Shown here: piece after piece, positions 11,889-20,581 of the stretch
Layout: each line of letters starts with the position of its first letter
Position numbering within the stretch: the stretch's first letter is position 1
Source: Variovorax paradoxus
GTDB taxonomy: Bacteria > Pseudomonadota > Gammaproteobacteria > Burkholderiales > Burkholderiaceae_C
DNA length: 43,793 nt
Direction of reading: 5' to 3'
NCBI RefSeq assembly: GCF_018614955.1
Contig: NZ_JAGGNV010000070.1
Location: 1-43,793, forward strand
Position numbers and translations under genes: made by a program
Notes under the pieces: model-generated
What the model was told of the DNA's origin: nothing
Databases searched by the model: none
What the model saw: only the letters and a program-made list of their open reading frames with translations

Positions 11889-12980
11889 CTACTTCAAGGC
11901 GTCCCACCAGCGCACATTCGTGCGCGGCCGACCGACCGTCAGCACCTCGCCGATCTCCGGCGTCGCGAGCTCGATCTTCTTCGCCTGCGACAAGGCCGCG
12001 ATGCGGTCCAGCGGGTCGCGCCAGGTGTGGAAGGCGAGGTCGAAGGTGCTGTTGTGCACCACGTAGAGCATCTTGCCGCGCAGGTCCTGGAAGGCCTGCA
12101 CGCTCTCTTCGGGCGACATGTGCACCGACGGCCAGTAGCTGTCGTAGGCGCCGTTCTCCATCAAGGCCAGGTCGAAGCCACCGAAGCGCTCGCCGATCTG
12201 CCTGAAGCCCTGGAAGTAACCCGAGTCGCCGCTGTAGAAGATGCGCTCGCCGCCGCTCTGGATGACCCAGGAGACCCACAGGGTCTTGTTGCGGTCGTTC
12301 AGCGTGCGGCCGGAGAAATGCTGCGCCGGCGTCGCCGTGAGGCCGATGCCGTCGTGCTCGGCGGCCTGCCACCAGTCGAACTCGGCCACGCGCTCGGCCG
12401 GCACGCCCATCTCGAGCACGCGAGCGCGCACGCCCAGCGGCACGAAGTAACGCTGCACGCGTTGCGCCAGGTATTCGATGGTCGCCACGTCGAGGTGGTC
12501 GTAGTGGTCGTGCGAGAGGATCAGCCCTTCGATCGGCGGCAGCTGCTCGAGCGTGAGCGGCGGCTGGTGGAAGCGCCTCGGACCGACGAACTGGAACGGC
12601 GAAGCGCGTTCGCTGAAAACCGGATCGATCAGCCAGTACTTGCCGCGCAGCTTGAGCAGGTGGGAAGAATGGCCCAGGCGGATCACATGGTTGCCCTGCG
12701 GATCCAGGGCGTCGAGCTGCGCGGTGGTGACGGCGCGCACGGGAATCGGATCCACCGGCACGGTGCCGTTCTTGTTGGCCGTGAGGAAGCGCGACCAGAT
12801 CTTCCAGGAGCCCTGGGAGGGCAGGGCTTGCGGATTCGGCATGTTCTCGAAGACGCAGCCCTTGAACTGCGGCGAGGCGCCGTACGGGCTCTCGCAGGCG
12901 CTGGTGCTGCTGGCGCAGCCGGCGATCAGGCCGAAGGCGGCGGTCAGGAAGAGGCTTTTGACGATGAGGTCGACGGTCAT
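11889..12980 (-). CDS. NAPE-PLD/UlaG-like MBL-fold lipoprotein
   Basis: 363-residue metallo-beta-lactamase-fold hydrolase anchored as a lipoprotein: the signal peptide ends in AGC with Cys22. Zinc motif H157-D-H159-Y-D161-H162 lies in LILSHDHYDHLD. GHSS, TPAQHFSGR and YSGDSGY match the branch that includes N-acylphosphatidylethanolamine phospholipase D and UlaG-like proteins. A phosphodiesterase acting on lipids or cyclic esters in the envelope is plausible; the substrate is not known. ATG 12980 faces the patatin gene across 118 bp, and two further putative lipid hydrolases follow there. Confidence 0.85.
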   Translation of the reverse strand: MTVDLIVKSLFLTAAFGLIAGCASSTSACESPYGASPQFKGCVFENMPNPQALPSQGSWKIWSRFLTANKNGTVPVDPIPVRAVTTAQLDALDPQGNHVIRLGHSSHLLKLRGKYWLIDPVFSERASPFQFVGPRRFHQPPLTLEQLPPIEGLILSHDHYDHLDVATIEYLAQRVQRYFVPLGVRARVLEMGVPAERVAEFDWWQAAEHDGIGLTATPAQHFSGRTLNDRNKTLWVSWVIQSGGERIFYSGDSGYFQGFRQIGERFGGFDLALMENGAYDSYWPSVHMSPEESVQAFQDLRGKMLYVVHNSTFDLAFHTWRDPLDRIAALSQAKKIELATPEIGEVLTVGRPRTNVRWWDALK

Positions 12981-13045
12981 GGGGCGCGAGCTTAACTAGG
13001 GCCTATTGGCCCTCGACCTGCATCCGGCATAGACCGTTTGCGGCA

Positions 13046-13080
13046 TTGATACCCCTCGCCAAGCGTGAAATATTCCACGC
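13046..13080 (+). promoter_or_regulatory. Patatin promoter with overlapping palindrome
   Basis: TTGATA (13046-13051) and AATATT (13069-13074) are 17 bp apart, a plausible sigma-70 promoter. GCGTGAAATATTCCACGC (13063-13080) is an 18-bp palindrome with one mismatched pair that covers the -10, so it could be an operator for an unidentified repressor. GAGGAG follows 4 bp before the ATG at 13099. The nearby GGGCCTATTGGCCC (about 13000-13013) can form a second small hairpin. Confidence 0.45.
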
Positions 13081-13098
13081 GGAACGACGAGGAGCCGC

Positions 13099-16000
13099 AT
13101 GGACGACACCATCCAAGAGCTGGTGGCAACGCGCCGCAAGGCGCTGGCGGGCGTCGACGACGGCCGCAGGCCCTGGGGCCTCGCGCTGTCGGGCGGCGGC
13201 ATCCGCAGCGCCACCTTCTGCCTCGGCCTGATGAAGGCGCTGGCCGCGCGCCGGCAACTGCTCAAGTTCGACCTGATCTCGACCGTCTCGGGCGGCGGCT
13301 ACATCGGCGCGACGCTGGGCCGGCTCTGCACCGAAGCGAAATCGGCCGAAGAGGTGCGCGACATCGAGCGCGCGATGGGCGACGTCGACCGCGCGCGCTT
13401 CGGCTGGTGGCTGCGCAGCAACGGCCGCTACCTCATTCCGGGCGGGCTGCGCGACACGCTGTTTGCCAGCGCGCTCTACCTGCGCAACCTGCTGGGCACG
13501 CACATCGAGATCGCGATCGCCGCCGGCCTGATCGGCATGGTGCTGGCCGCCATCAACCTGCTGCTGTGGGACACGGTGTTCCGTGCCGTGGACCTCAACA
13601 GCCTGCCCTCGGACGCGCTGGCCGGCGTGACCGATCTTGCGAGCGTGCAGTCGGCGCGCCTGCTGGTGCAATGGTCGACGCAGTGGCCCACGCTGTGGTT
13701 CACGCTGGTCGGCCCCTTCATTGCGTCGGTGGTGCTGGCCTGCGCCTACTGGTCGGTGCGCGACAAGCCGTCCACCTCGTCGATGCTGCTGCAGGTGGCG
13801 ATGTGGTGCGCGCTCGGCGCCGGCGCCTGCTGGCTCGGGCCGCGCCTGGTGCGCCACTACAGCGGGCCGCTCTGGCTGGCGCCGGCCTTCGTGGGCTTTG
13901 CGCTGTGCTGGATCGTCGCGCTGCTGTGGACGTTGTGGCGCAGCACCAGGCGCACGCCGGCTGAGCTGCGCAACGAGCTGACGGAGGGGCTCGCCGCCGT
14001 GATCAACACGGCATTGCTGATCGTGATGCTAGGCCTGCTCGATCGCAGCGCCTGGTGGCTCGCGGCCGAAACCCAGCGCGAGCGCGCTTCCTACGGTGCG
14101 GCGCTGCTGATCGTGGCGGCGGCGCTGCGCGGCGTGCTGCCGATGCTGCTGTCGCAGAAACGCCAGGCGCCCGGCATCGGCAAGACGCTGATGCTGACGC
14201 TGGCCAGCCTGTTCGGGCTGGTGCTGGCCTTCTGCCTCGCGGCCTGGTGGGTCGGCGTGGTCTATTCGGTGGCGCTGCTGCCGGTGTTCACGTCCGAGGG
14301 GCTGGACTTCTCGCGCGGCTGGGTCTGGCTCGGCACCATTGCCGTGATCGTCGGCAGCTATGCGCTGGTCACCGGGCGCAACTTCGGCTTTCTCAACGTC
14401 TCCTCGCTGCACATGTTCTACAAGGCGCGCATCGTGCGCGGCTACCTCGGTGCGGCCAACGCCAAGCGCCTGGGCGCCAGCCCGACGGACGCGGTCTCGG
14501 GCCTCGAGCCGCCGCGGGTGCCGGTCGGCGAGGTCGATGCGCGCGACGACATCTCGCAGCTTCGCTATGCGCCTCACCTGCATGGCGGGCCGGTGCACCT
14601 GGCCAACGTCTGCATCAACCAGACACACGACCCCAAGCAGCGCCTGTTCAACCGCGACCGCAAGAGCCAGCCGCTCACGATCGGCCCGTTGGGCTGGATG
14701 CAGGCCGGCGGCGCCAACTGGGCGCAGGCGCACGGCGACGGCGCGCTCACGCTCGGCGCATGGACCGCGATCTCGGGCGCGGCCTTCGCGCCCGGGCTCG
14801 GCCGGCTCACCAAGCGCGGCATCGCGGCGCTGTCGGTGTTCGCGGGGCTGCGGCTCGGCTACTGGTGGAACAGCGCCGAAGCCGGCATCGTGCAGCGCGG
14901 CGCCGCCGTGCATGCCAGCCCGCTCTTGATGAAGACGCGCTTCATGCTGCTCGAATGCTTCGGCGCCTTTCCCGGCAGCAGCTCGGCCAACTGGTACCTG
15001 AGCGACGGCGGCCATTTCGAGAACACCGGCGCCTACGCGCTGCTGCGCCAGCAGGCCTCGCTGATCGTGATCGCGGATTGCGGCGCCGATCCGGACTACC
15101 GCTTCTGCGACCTCGAGGTCCTGATCCGCCGCGCCCGCATCGATCTCAACGCCGAGATCACCTTCATGAAGCCGCGGCCCGGCGCCGACTGGGCGCACCT
15201 GGGCGCCTTCGGCTCGCTCAACGACCTCGCCTCGCCCCACAGCCAGGCCTGCCTGGCGCTGGCGCAGGTGCGCTATGCAAGCGGCGCGACGGGGCAGATC
15301 GTGCTGGTCAAGCCCAATGTCTCGGCGGCGCTGCCGGTCGACCTGGTGAATTTCAAGGCCGCCAATCCGCTCTTTCCGCAGCAGCCGACCACCGACCAGT
15401 TCTTCGACGAGGCCCAGTGGGAGAGCTACTTCCGGCTCGGCGCCGAGATCGGCACCCGCCTCGAAGGCGAGATGCTCGACCAGGTGGCGATGGGCGCGCC
15501 GGGGCTCTTCGTGCCCGACGACGGGCAGGCGCAGCCGGCGGCGCGTGCGGCCGACGCCGACAGCGACGACAAGGACGGCGCCGCCGCGCCCACGGCCGGC
15601 GCGATGAGCCGGCTGCAGGCCCGCGTGATGAAGGCCGGCGCGGTGACCGCCTCGGTCGGCCTGGGCACGGCCGCCACCTTCGGCGTTGCGGCCTGGCAGG
15701 GCATCGACAGCTGGCGCGTGCAGCGTGCCGAGACGCAGAAGGCCGAGAACAGCGCGTTCAAGGACCTCACCGAGCTCTGGGCCCGCCTGCGCGCCGGCGC
15801 CGCCACGACCAGCGAAGCGCCGGCGTTGCTGGCCGCCGAGCTGCTGCGCACCGGCGACCTGCTGTGCCGCGACGGCAGCGAGAACTTCATGGCGAAGTTC
15901 CGGCTCTCGGTGCGCATCGTCGACGATGCCAAGCAGGCCTGTACCAACGAAGCGCCCGAGCAGCGCACGCCGGCCTGCGCGCGCTTGCTCGACCCCGGCA

Positions 16001-16653
16001 ACGGCATCGACTGCCTGCAGCCGACGCAGGCGCCGGCCTGCGCACCGCGCTACTGGGCGCGCGACTACTCCGGCCAGACGGGTTCCAAGCAGAACTGCAG
16101 CGGCACCTTGCCCGAGCCCTGGCCGGTGGTGGTGCGGCTGCGCGACTGGATCGCCGGCCCGCCCGAGGCGCAGGTCGCCGCCGCGCCGCCGCCGGTCGTG
16201 CAGGGCGCGCAGCCGCCCTACATGCCGCGGCCAGCCCAGAACGGCGAAGCGCCGGCGAACGGCACGCCTGCCGCGCCCGCCGCGGTTGCGCCGCCGCCGC
16301 CCGGCGTGTGCAACGACACCGTGGTCTACATCCAGACCTACGGCTCCGCGCTGCGGGACAAGGCCCGCGCGTGGCGCGGACCCTGGCGCGCGCTGGGCGC
16401 TTCGGTGCCGCCGATGGAGGACGTGCTCAGCACCTCGCGCCGGGCCGGACGCTCGCCGCCCACCGGCCATCCCGAGCCCAGCGTGATCATCCGCGACGAG
16501 ACGGCGCGCGCCTGCGCGCAGGCCCTGGTTCAGACCGCCGCTTCGCCGACCGGCCAGCCCTGGGTCATCAAGCTGCTGCCGCGCTCGATCAGGGCGGCGC
16601 CCGGCGCGATCGAGGTGTGGCTGCCGCGGAGCAAGGACGCGTCCGCGGGTTGA
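13099..16653 (+). CDS. Polytopic membrane patatin-like phospholipase, 1184 aa
   Basis: Very large patatin-family hydrolase. The oxyanion motif GGGIRSATF (32-40) and nucleophile Ser64 in TVSGGGYIG are at the N-terminus. The dyad Asp636 is in SDGGHFENTG, about 570 residues later. Between them lie about eight hydrophobic segments (roughly 135-430), so the catalytic parts would be joined through a membrane domain. After 800 come a glycine/alanine-rich hydrophobic helix, a cysteine-containing region, a Pro/Ala linker (around 1030-1075) and a C-terminal domain ending IEVWLP that I could not assign. Strong GAGGAG ribosome site. The SGNH hydrolase gene starts 6 bp downstream. Phospholipid or lysophospholipid acyl hydrolysis is the expected chemistry. 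Confidence 0.82.
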   Translation: MDDTIQELVATRRKALAGVDDGRRPWGLALSGGGIRSATFCLGLMKALAARRQLLKFDLISTVSGGGYIGATLGRLCTEAKSAEEVRDIERAMGDVDRARFGWWLRSNGRYLIPGGLRDTLFASALYLRNLLGTHIEIAIAAGLIGMVLAAINLLLWDTVFRAVDLNSLPSDALAGVTDLASVQSARLLVQWSTQWPTLWFTLVGPFIASVVLACAYWSVRDKPSTSSMLLQVAMWCALGAGACWLGPRLVRHYSGPLWLAPAFVGFALCWIVALLWTLWRSTRRTPAELRNELTEGLAAVINTALLIVMLGLLDRSAWWLAAETQRERASYGAALLIVAAALRGVLPMLLSQKRQAPGIGKTLMLTLASLFGLVLAFCLAAWWVGVVYSVALLPVFTSEGLDFSRGWVWLGTIAVIVGSYALVTGRNFGFLNVSSLHMFYKARIVRGYLGAANAKRLGASPTDAVSGLEPPRVPVGEVDARDDISQLRYAPHLHGGPVHLANVCINQTHDPKQRLFNRDRKSQPLTIGPLGWMQAGGANWAQAHGDGALTLGAWTAISGAAFAPGLGRLTKRGIAALSVFAGLRLGYWWNSAEAGIVQRGAAVHASPLLMKTRFMLLECFGAFPGSSSANWYLSDGGHFENTGAYALLRQQASLIVIADCGADPDYRFCDLEVLIRRARIDLNAEITFMKPRPGADWAHLGAFGSLNDLASPHSQACLALAQVRYASGATGQIVLVKPNVSAALPVDLVNFKAANPLFPQQPTTDQFFDEAQWESYFRLGAEIGTRLEGEMLDQVAMGAPGLFVPDDGQAQPAARAADADSDDKDGAAAPTAGAMSRLQARVMKAGAVTASVGLGTAATFGVAAWQGIDSWRVQRAETQKAENSAFKDLTELWARLRAGAATTSEAPALLAAELLRTGDLLCRDGSENFMAKFRLSVRIVDDAKQACTNEAPEQRTPACARLLDPGNGIDCLQPTQAPACAPRYWARDYSGQTGSKQNCSGTLPEPWPVVVRLRDWIAGPPEAQVAAAPPPVVQGAQPPYMPRPAQNGEAPANGTPAAPAAVAPPPPGVCNDTVVYIQTYGSALRDKARAWRGPWRALGASVPPMEDVLSTSRRAGRSPPTGHPEPSVIIRDETARACAQALVQTAASPTGQPWVIKLLPRSIRAAPGAIEVWLPRSKDASAG

Positions 16654-16659
16654 CGAACC

Positions 16660-17532
16660 ATGGCCACATCCGGCAAGCCCGTCCGATGCATTCGCCCCGA
16701 GCAGCTCGGCTTCGACGAACGCAGCGTCAGCCCCTCGGATTTCGGCTGGCACATGCTGGCCGAAGGCGACTCGTGGTTCTCCTTCGGTTCGCTCTTCGGC
16801 AACAACCTGCTGAACCGGCTGGCACTCGGGCGCAGCACGCTGGTGACCAGCACCGCGCGTCCGAGCGACACGCTGGCCCGCATGGTCGACTGGTGGCGCG
16901 ACCCGGCCTTCGCCGCCTTGATCGACGGCGGTCCGCAGGGCCTGCGGGCCTGGAAGTTCGATGCCATCCTGCTGAGCGGCGGCGGCAACGACTTGATCGA
17001 TGCGGTCAGCGACAAGCGGATCGACCAGCAGCTGCTGCGCAAGCTGCCGCCTGGCAGCGAGCCGGCTTCGCCCGCGGATTGCATTCATCCCGAAGCCTGG
17101 GTCCTGTTCGAGCGCTACCTGCGCGAAAACTTCGGCATGGTGTCGCGCCTGGCCGCGAACAGCGCGCTCAACAGCGCGACGCCGATTTTCGTGCACACCT
17201 ACGAATACCCGACGCCCCGCAACGCGGCGGCGGCGCCGGGCAGGGGCCCCTGGCTGCTGCCGGCCCTGGTTGCGCATCGCATTCCGAAATCGATGCACCT
17301 GGAGCTCGCGAAGCATCTGATGGACCGACTGGCCGGCGTCGTGCGCACGCTGGGCCTCGCCAACGTGCATGTGATCGACACGCTGGGCACCACATTGACA
17401 CCCGCCGAGCCGGACAGCGAAGGCGACAGCAACGATTGGCTGAACGAGATCCACCCCGATTCGAAAGGCTACGGCAAGCTGGCTGCCGTGTGGCGCGATG
17501 CGATCGAAGCGGTGATCGCGCCCGTCATGTAG
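16660..17532 (+). CDS. SGNH/GDSL-family hydrolase
   Basis: 290-residue esterase-type protein. Block I is AEGDSW with nucleophile Ser38, block III is LSGGGND (Asn110), and block V is DWLNEIHP with His265, so the catalytic residues are all present. No signal peptide is evident, so a cytosolic site or partnership with the membrane patatin is likely. It starts 6 bp after the patatin stop and is almost certainly co-transcribed; sequential removal of acyl chains, or of an acyl group from the patatin product, is an inference from context. Its 3' end overlaps the converging ackA gene by 8 bp. Confidence 0.82.
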   Translation: MATSGKPVRCIRPEQLGFDERSVSPSDFGWHMLAEGDSWFSFGSLFGNNLLNRLALGRSTLVTSTARPSDTLARMVDWWRDPAFAALIDGGPQGLRAWKFDAILLSGGGNDLIDAVSDKRIDQQLLRKLPPGSEPASPADCIHPEAWVLFERYLRENFGMVSRLAANSALNSATPIFVHTYEYPTPRNAAAAPGRGPWLLPALVAHRIPKSMHLELAKHLMDRLAGVVRTLGLANVHVIDTLGTTLTPAEPDSEGDSNDWLNEIHPDSKGYGKLAAVWRDAIEAVIAPVM

Positions 17533-18733
17533 GCGCGAACGCACGGGCGATGCGCAGCGCGTGGCGCGCGATCGTCGCTTCCTCGTCGGTTGCGATCACC
17601 CAGGCGCTGACCGGCGAGCCGGGGGCGGAGATCACGCGGTCGCCGCGCTCATCGCGCTGGGCGGCGGCGTCCGCATCGAACGCGATGCCGAGCCAGCCCA
17701 GTTCGGCCAGCACGGCGGCGCGCACCCGCGCGGAATGCTCCCCGATGCCGCCGGTGAAGACGAAGGCGTCCAGTCCACCGAGCGATGCCGCGAGCGCGCC
17801 GGCTTCGCGGCGGATGCGGGCGCAGAAGTACGCGATGGCCTCGCCCGCGCGCGGGTCGCCGGATGCCTCCAGCTCGCGCATGTCGTGCGAGATCCCAGAC
17901 AGGCCTTTGAGCCCCGATTCGTTGTAGAGCAGATCGGAGAGCCGCGCCGCGTCGTAGCCCTCTGTGTCGACCAGGTACAGCAGCACGCCCGGATCGATCG
18001 CGCCGCAGCGCGTTCCCATGGGCAGCCCGTCGAGCGCGCTATAGCCCATCGTCGTGTCGATCGAGCGGCCGGCGCGCAGGGCGCACATCGATGCGCCGTT
18101 GCCGAGGTGGGCGACGATCACGCGCCCCGCCGCTTCGCGCGGCGACAGCTCGGCAAGGCGCTGCGCGATGTACTCGTACGAGAGGCCGTGGAAGCCGTAG
18201 CGCCGGATGCCCGCGTCGTAGAGGCTGCGCGGCAGCGCGTAGGCTTCGCGCAGGAAGTCATGGCCGCTGTGGAAGGCGGTGTCGAAGCAGGCCACCTGCG
18301 GCACGCCGGGGAAGGCGCTGCGCGCGGCCTCGATGCCGGCGATGTTGTTCGGCAGGTGCAGCGGGGCGAGCGGCACCAGCGCGCGCAGCTGCGCGAGCAC
18401 CGCGTCGTCGACCGCGGTCGAGGCGGTGAAACGCATTGCGCCATGGACGACGCGGTGGCCGATCGCGGCGAGCCGCATCTGCGCGAATTCGGCGCCAATC
18501 AACGCCAGGATCGCGTGGAATGCGTCGCGGTGGCCGCGAAGCTCGCCGGCCCGCAGACGGCCGTCGTGCAGGATGCGTCCGTCCGCGGCCTGCGCCTCGA
18601 AGTGCGCGTCGGCGCCGAGCCCGTCGACCTGGCCCGTGGCGGCTCGCTGCGCAATCCCGCCCGCATCGACCGAGAACAGCGCGAACTTGACCGACGAGGA
18701 GCCGGCGTTGAAGGTGATGACGTGGCCGGCCAC
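17525..18733 (-). CDS. ackA: Acetate kinase
   Basis: 402-residue ASKHA-fold kinase interconverting acetate plus ATP and acetyl phosphate plus ADP. The motifs FNAGSSSVK, HRVVHG, CFDTAFH, RYGFHGLSY, AHLGNGAS and FTGGIGEH are intact, including the substrate arginines and catalytic His/Asp. The frame runs open into the upstream gene, but GTG 18733 with GAGGG 5 nt before it gives the family N-terminus (AGHVITFNAGSS). It lies 8 bp after the CorA-like gene on the same strand, not beside pta as in many genomes. Confidence 0.93.
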   Translation of the reverse strand: MAGHVITFNAGSSSVKFALFSVDAGGIAQRAATGQVDGLGADAHFEAQAADGRILHDGRLRAGELRGHRDAFHAILALIGAEFAQMRLAAIGHRVVHGAMRFTASTAVDDAVLAQLRALVPLAPLHLPNNIAGIEAARSAFPGVPQVACFDTAFHSGHDFLREAYALPRSLYDAGIRRYGFHGLSYEYIAQRLAELSPREAAGRVIVAHLGNGASMCALRAGRSIDTTMGYSALDGLPMGTRCGAIDPGVLLYLVDTEGYDAARLSDLLYNESGLKGLSGISHDMRELEASGDPRAGEAIAYFCARIRREAGALAASLGGLDAFVFTGGIGEHSARVRAAVLAELGWLGIAFDADAAAQRDERGDRVISAPGSPVSAWVIATDEEATIARHALRIARAFAPT

Positions 18734-18741
18734 GATCGCCC

Positions 18742-20445
18742 TCAGTCGGAGCCCGGCCGCCAGACCCGCATCAGCACTGCCAGCTTGGTGCGGAAGGTAT
18801 GGCGCTCGTCCGAGAGCGCATCCAGAAAGTCCGACAGCCGCTTCGACTTGACCATGGTGTAGACCGTGAGGCAGGTGGTCAGCACGCCCACCACGGCGAA
18901 CCACACCAGCTTGCGCGCGAGCGGCGCCTCGGCCTCGGCCAGCAGGTTCATGCCGAGGAAGCCGGTGGTGATGGTGCCGATGAGGCCGAACAGCGTGACC
19001 ACCGTGAGCCGCACTACCGTGTTGGCCTGGCGGCGCAGGCTGTCGGCGTCGAGATAGGTGTTCATGTCGGCGATGCGCACCTTGACCTCCTCGTAGAGCG
19101 GATCGAGCCCGAGGTGCGTGGTGCACAGGTGCGACAGCGCGCGCACCTGCGCCTGCTCCGAGATCTCGTGGAACCAGTAGCGGTGCGTGAAGCGAAGAAA
19201 GCCCTCGAAGCTTGCGCGGATGGCGCGCTTGAAGCGCTTGACGCTGGCCACGTCGTGCACGTTGAGCATGCGCAGCGCCTCGACCAGACGATCGGAGAAC
19301 ATCTGCAACGCGGCCTTCTGGAAATGCGCGATCAGGAACAGCAGGAAGTGCTGGTGCCGGAACTGCGCCAGCACGCCGCGGTCGCGGCAGCAGAAGTATT
19401 CGGAGCGCGCGTCGCCGACCACGATGAGGGCGCGGCCGTTGCACAGGTAGCGCGTGTTGGGCGCGGCGCCGGCATCGACCCAGAAGCGGTCGTAGCAATA
19501 TTTCTGCTCGAAGTCGGCCACGTGTCCTTCGGCGTAGGGCAGGGGACCGGCGCCGCCGACCGCCGGCTCCGCCGCGCCGGTGACCAGGGCCAGGCGGACG
19601 AAGTCGTTGCGCGAGAGCCGGCGCGGATCGTCGAGCGAGAGGTACGCCATCACCGGCATGCGGTAGTACTCGAGCTGGCGGAAGCGCAGCTCGCCCGGCT
19701 GCTCCGAATGGTCGCTCACCAGCGGCTGCATCAGCCAGGCCCAGTGCGCGGCAATGCGCGGCGCGCGGTGCTCGGCCACGTGCGAGAGAAAGGCCTCGCG
19801 GTTCTGCACGTCCGAGCTCGAGAGCACGCTGCCGTCGCTGCCCAGCCACTCGACGCTGTGCATGCAATGCAGCGCGGCGCCCTGGGCATCCCAGCCGCCC
19901 GGATAGGCGCGGCCGAAGCGGTAGAGGATCTCCTGCGCCAGCGGCAGGCTCAGGTCGTCGGTGCCGACTTCCATGTTGAGCAGCACCACGTCGACGTCGT
20001 AGAAGAAATAGAGGTCGACGTGCACCACCTGCAGCACGACGGGCGCATCACCGGGCCGGGGCACCACGCGCACGGCGGCGATGTCGCGCCGGCGGAAGAT
20101 GCGCATCGGCGAGTCGCCGCCGTCGGGGCCGCCGGGCTGGCGCCGTGCGCGGCCTTCGCCGTAGAGGAAGCGCTGCACGTAAGGCAGGAAGCTCACGAAC
20201 TCGTTGTAGTGGCGCTCGTGGAAGCGCTCGCTGTCGCCCGTGTACTCGTCGATCTCCTCGCGCCAGGGAGAGGCATCGCCGAGCTCGCGCAGCACGTCCC
20301 AGGGGCTGCGGTGCGCGTGGCGCGGCTGCGTCGTCGGCATCAGCCGCAGGGGCCACAACATGGCCTGGCGCAGGTGGCGCACGGTGGGCGCGGCGACCGC
20401 ACTTTCGCCCTGTGTCGCGGCGTTCGGCAGAGTGGGGGTCAGCAT
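18742..20445 (-). CDS. CorA-like divalent cation transporter
   Basis: 567-residue protein with a large soluble N-terminal part and two helices at the C-terminus. The first helix is followed by GFLGMNLL, the GMN signature of the CorA/Mrs2 channel superfamily, then a second helix (VWFAVVGVLTTCLTVYT). The N-terminal domain is longer than in classical CorA (about 316 residues) and contains many aromatic and acidic residues, so the ion (Mg, Co, Ni or Zn) cannot be stated. ATG 20445 is used; an upstream ATG at 20532 would run through the PtxS-type operator. It is probably co-transcribed with ackA. Confidence 0.78.
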   Translation of the reverse strand: MLTPTLPNAATQGESAVAAPTVRHLRQAMLWPLRLMPTTQPRHAHRSPWDVLRELGDASPWREEIDEYTGDSERFHERHYNEFVSFLPYVQRFLYGEGRARRQPGGPDGGDSPMRIFRRRDIAAVRVVPRPGDAPVVLQVVHVDLYFFYDVDVVLLNMEVGTDDLSLPLAQEILYRFGRAYPGGWDAQGAALHCMHSVEWLGSDGSVLSSSDVQNREAFLSHVAEHRAPRIAAHWAWLMQPLVSDHSEQPGELRFRQLEYYRMPVMAYLSLDDPRRLSRNDFVRLALVTGAAEPAVGGAGPLPYAEGHVADFEQKYCYDRFWVDAGAAPNTRYLCNGRALIVVGDARSEYFCCRDRGVLAQFRHQHFLLFLIAHFQKAALQMFSDRLVEALRMLNVHDVASVKRFKRAIRASFEGFLRFTHRYWFHEISEQAQVRALSHLCTTHLGLDPLYEEVKVRIADMNTYLDADSLRRQANTVVRLTVVTLFGLIGTITTGFLGMNLLAEAEAPLARKLVWFAVVGVLTTCLTVYTMVKSKRLSDFLDALSDERHTFRTKLAVLMRVWRPGSD

Positions 20446-20495
20446 CGTGCGAGTGTAGGCAGAAGGCTCACTAGGGGAAATCCCTGATGTGGCGC

Positions 20496-20509
20496 TGAAA
20501 CCGGTTTCA
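20496..20509. promoter_or_regulatory. PtxS-type operator
   Basis: TGAAACCGGTTTCA is a perfect 14-bp palindrome identical to the operator I recall for PtxS, the 2-ketogluconate-responsive LacI-family repressor of Pseudomonas. It lies 73 bp before the GTG of the first ABC permease and 51 bp from the CorA-like ATG, in their shared divergent region. A ptxS homologue ends the operon it precedes. Confidence 0.85.
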
Positions 20510-20548
20510 TACACTTCGTTCCCTCGCACCAAAGTCTTGTCTCAAGAG

Positions 20549-20565
20549 CGGGATGCACCATCCCG
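20549..20565. promoter_or_regulatory. Leader hairpin before the ABC transporter
   Basis: CGGGATG-CAC-CATCCCG is a perfect 7-bp stem with a 3-nt loop in the untranslated leader, 16 bp before the GTG start. It could influence mRNA stability or translation. No T run follows, so attenuation is not indicated. Confidence 0.35.
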
Positions 20566-20581
20566 AACTCGTCTCTTCCCC

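Noticed and set aside
11870..11900. Bidirectional terminator between the small protein and the lipoprotein gene
   Set aside because: Only a 5-bp TGAAG/CTTCA stem within a 9-bp gap; not convincing.
14029..17544. Long minus-strand frame opposite the patatin and SGNH genes
   Set aside because: Third-position GC bias opens the antisense frame; the protein is Arg/Gly/Ala-rich without motifs, while the plus strand has two clear catalytic families.
20489..20581. N-terminal extension of the first ABC permease from ATG 20489
   Set aside because: It would place the PtxS operator inside the coding region and adds residues not typical of HisMQ permeases; GTG 20582 gives the usual N-terminus.
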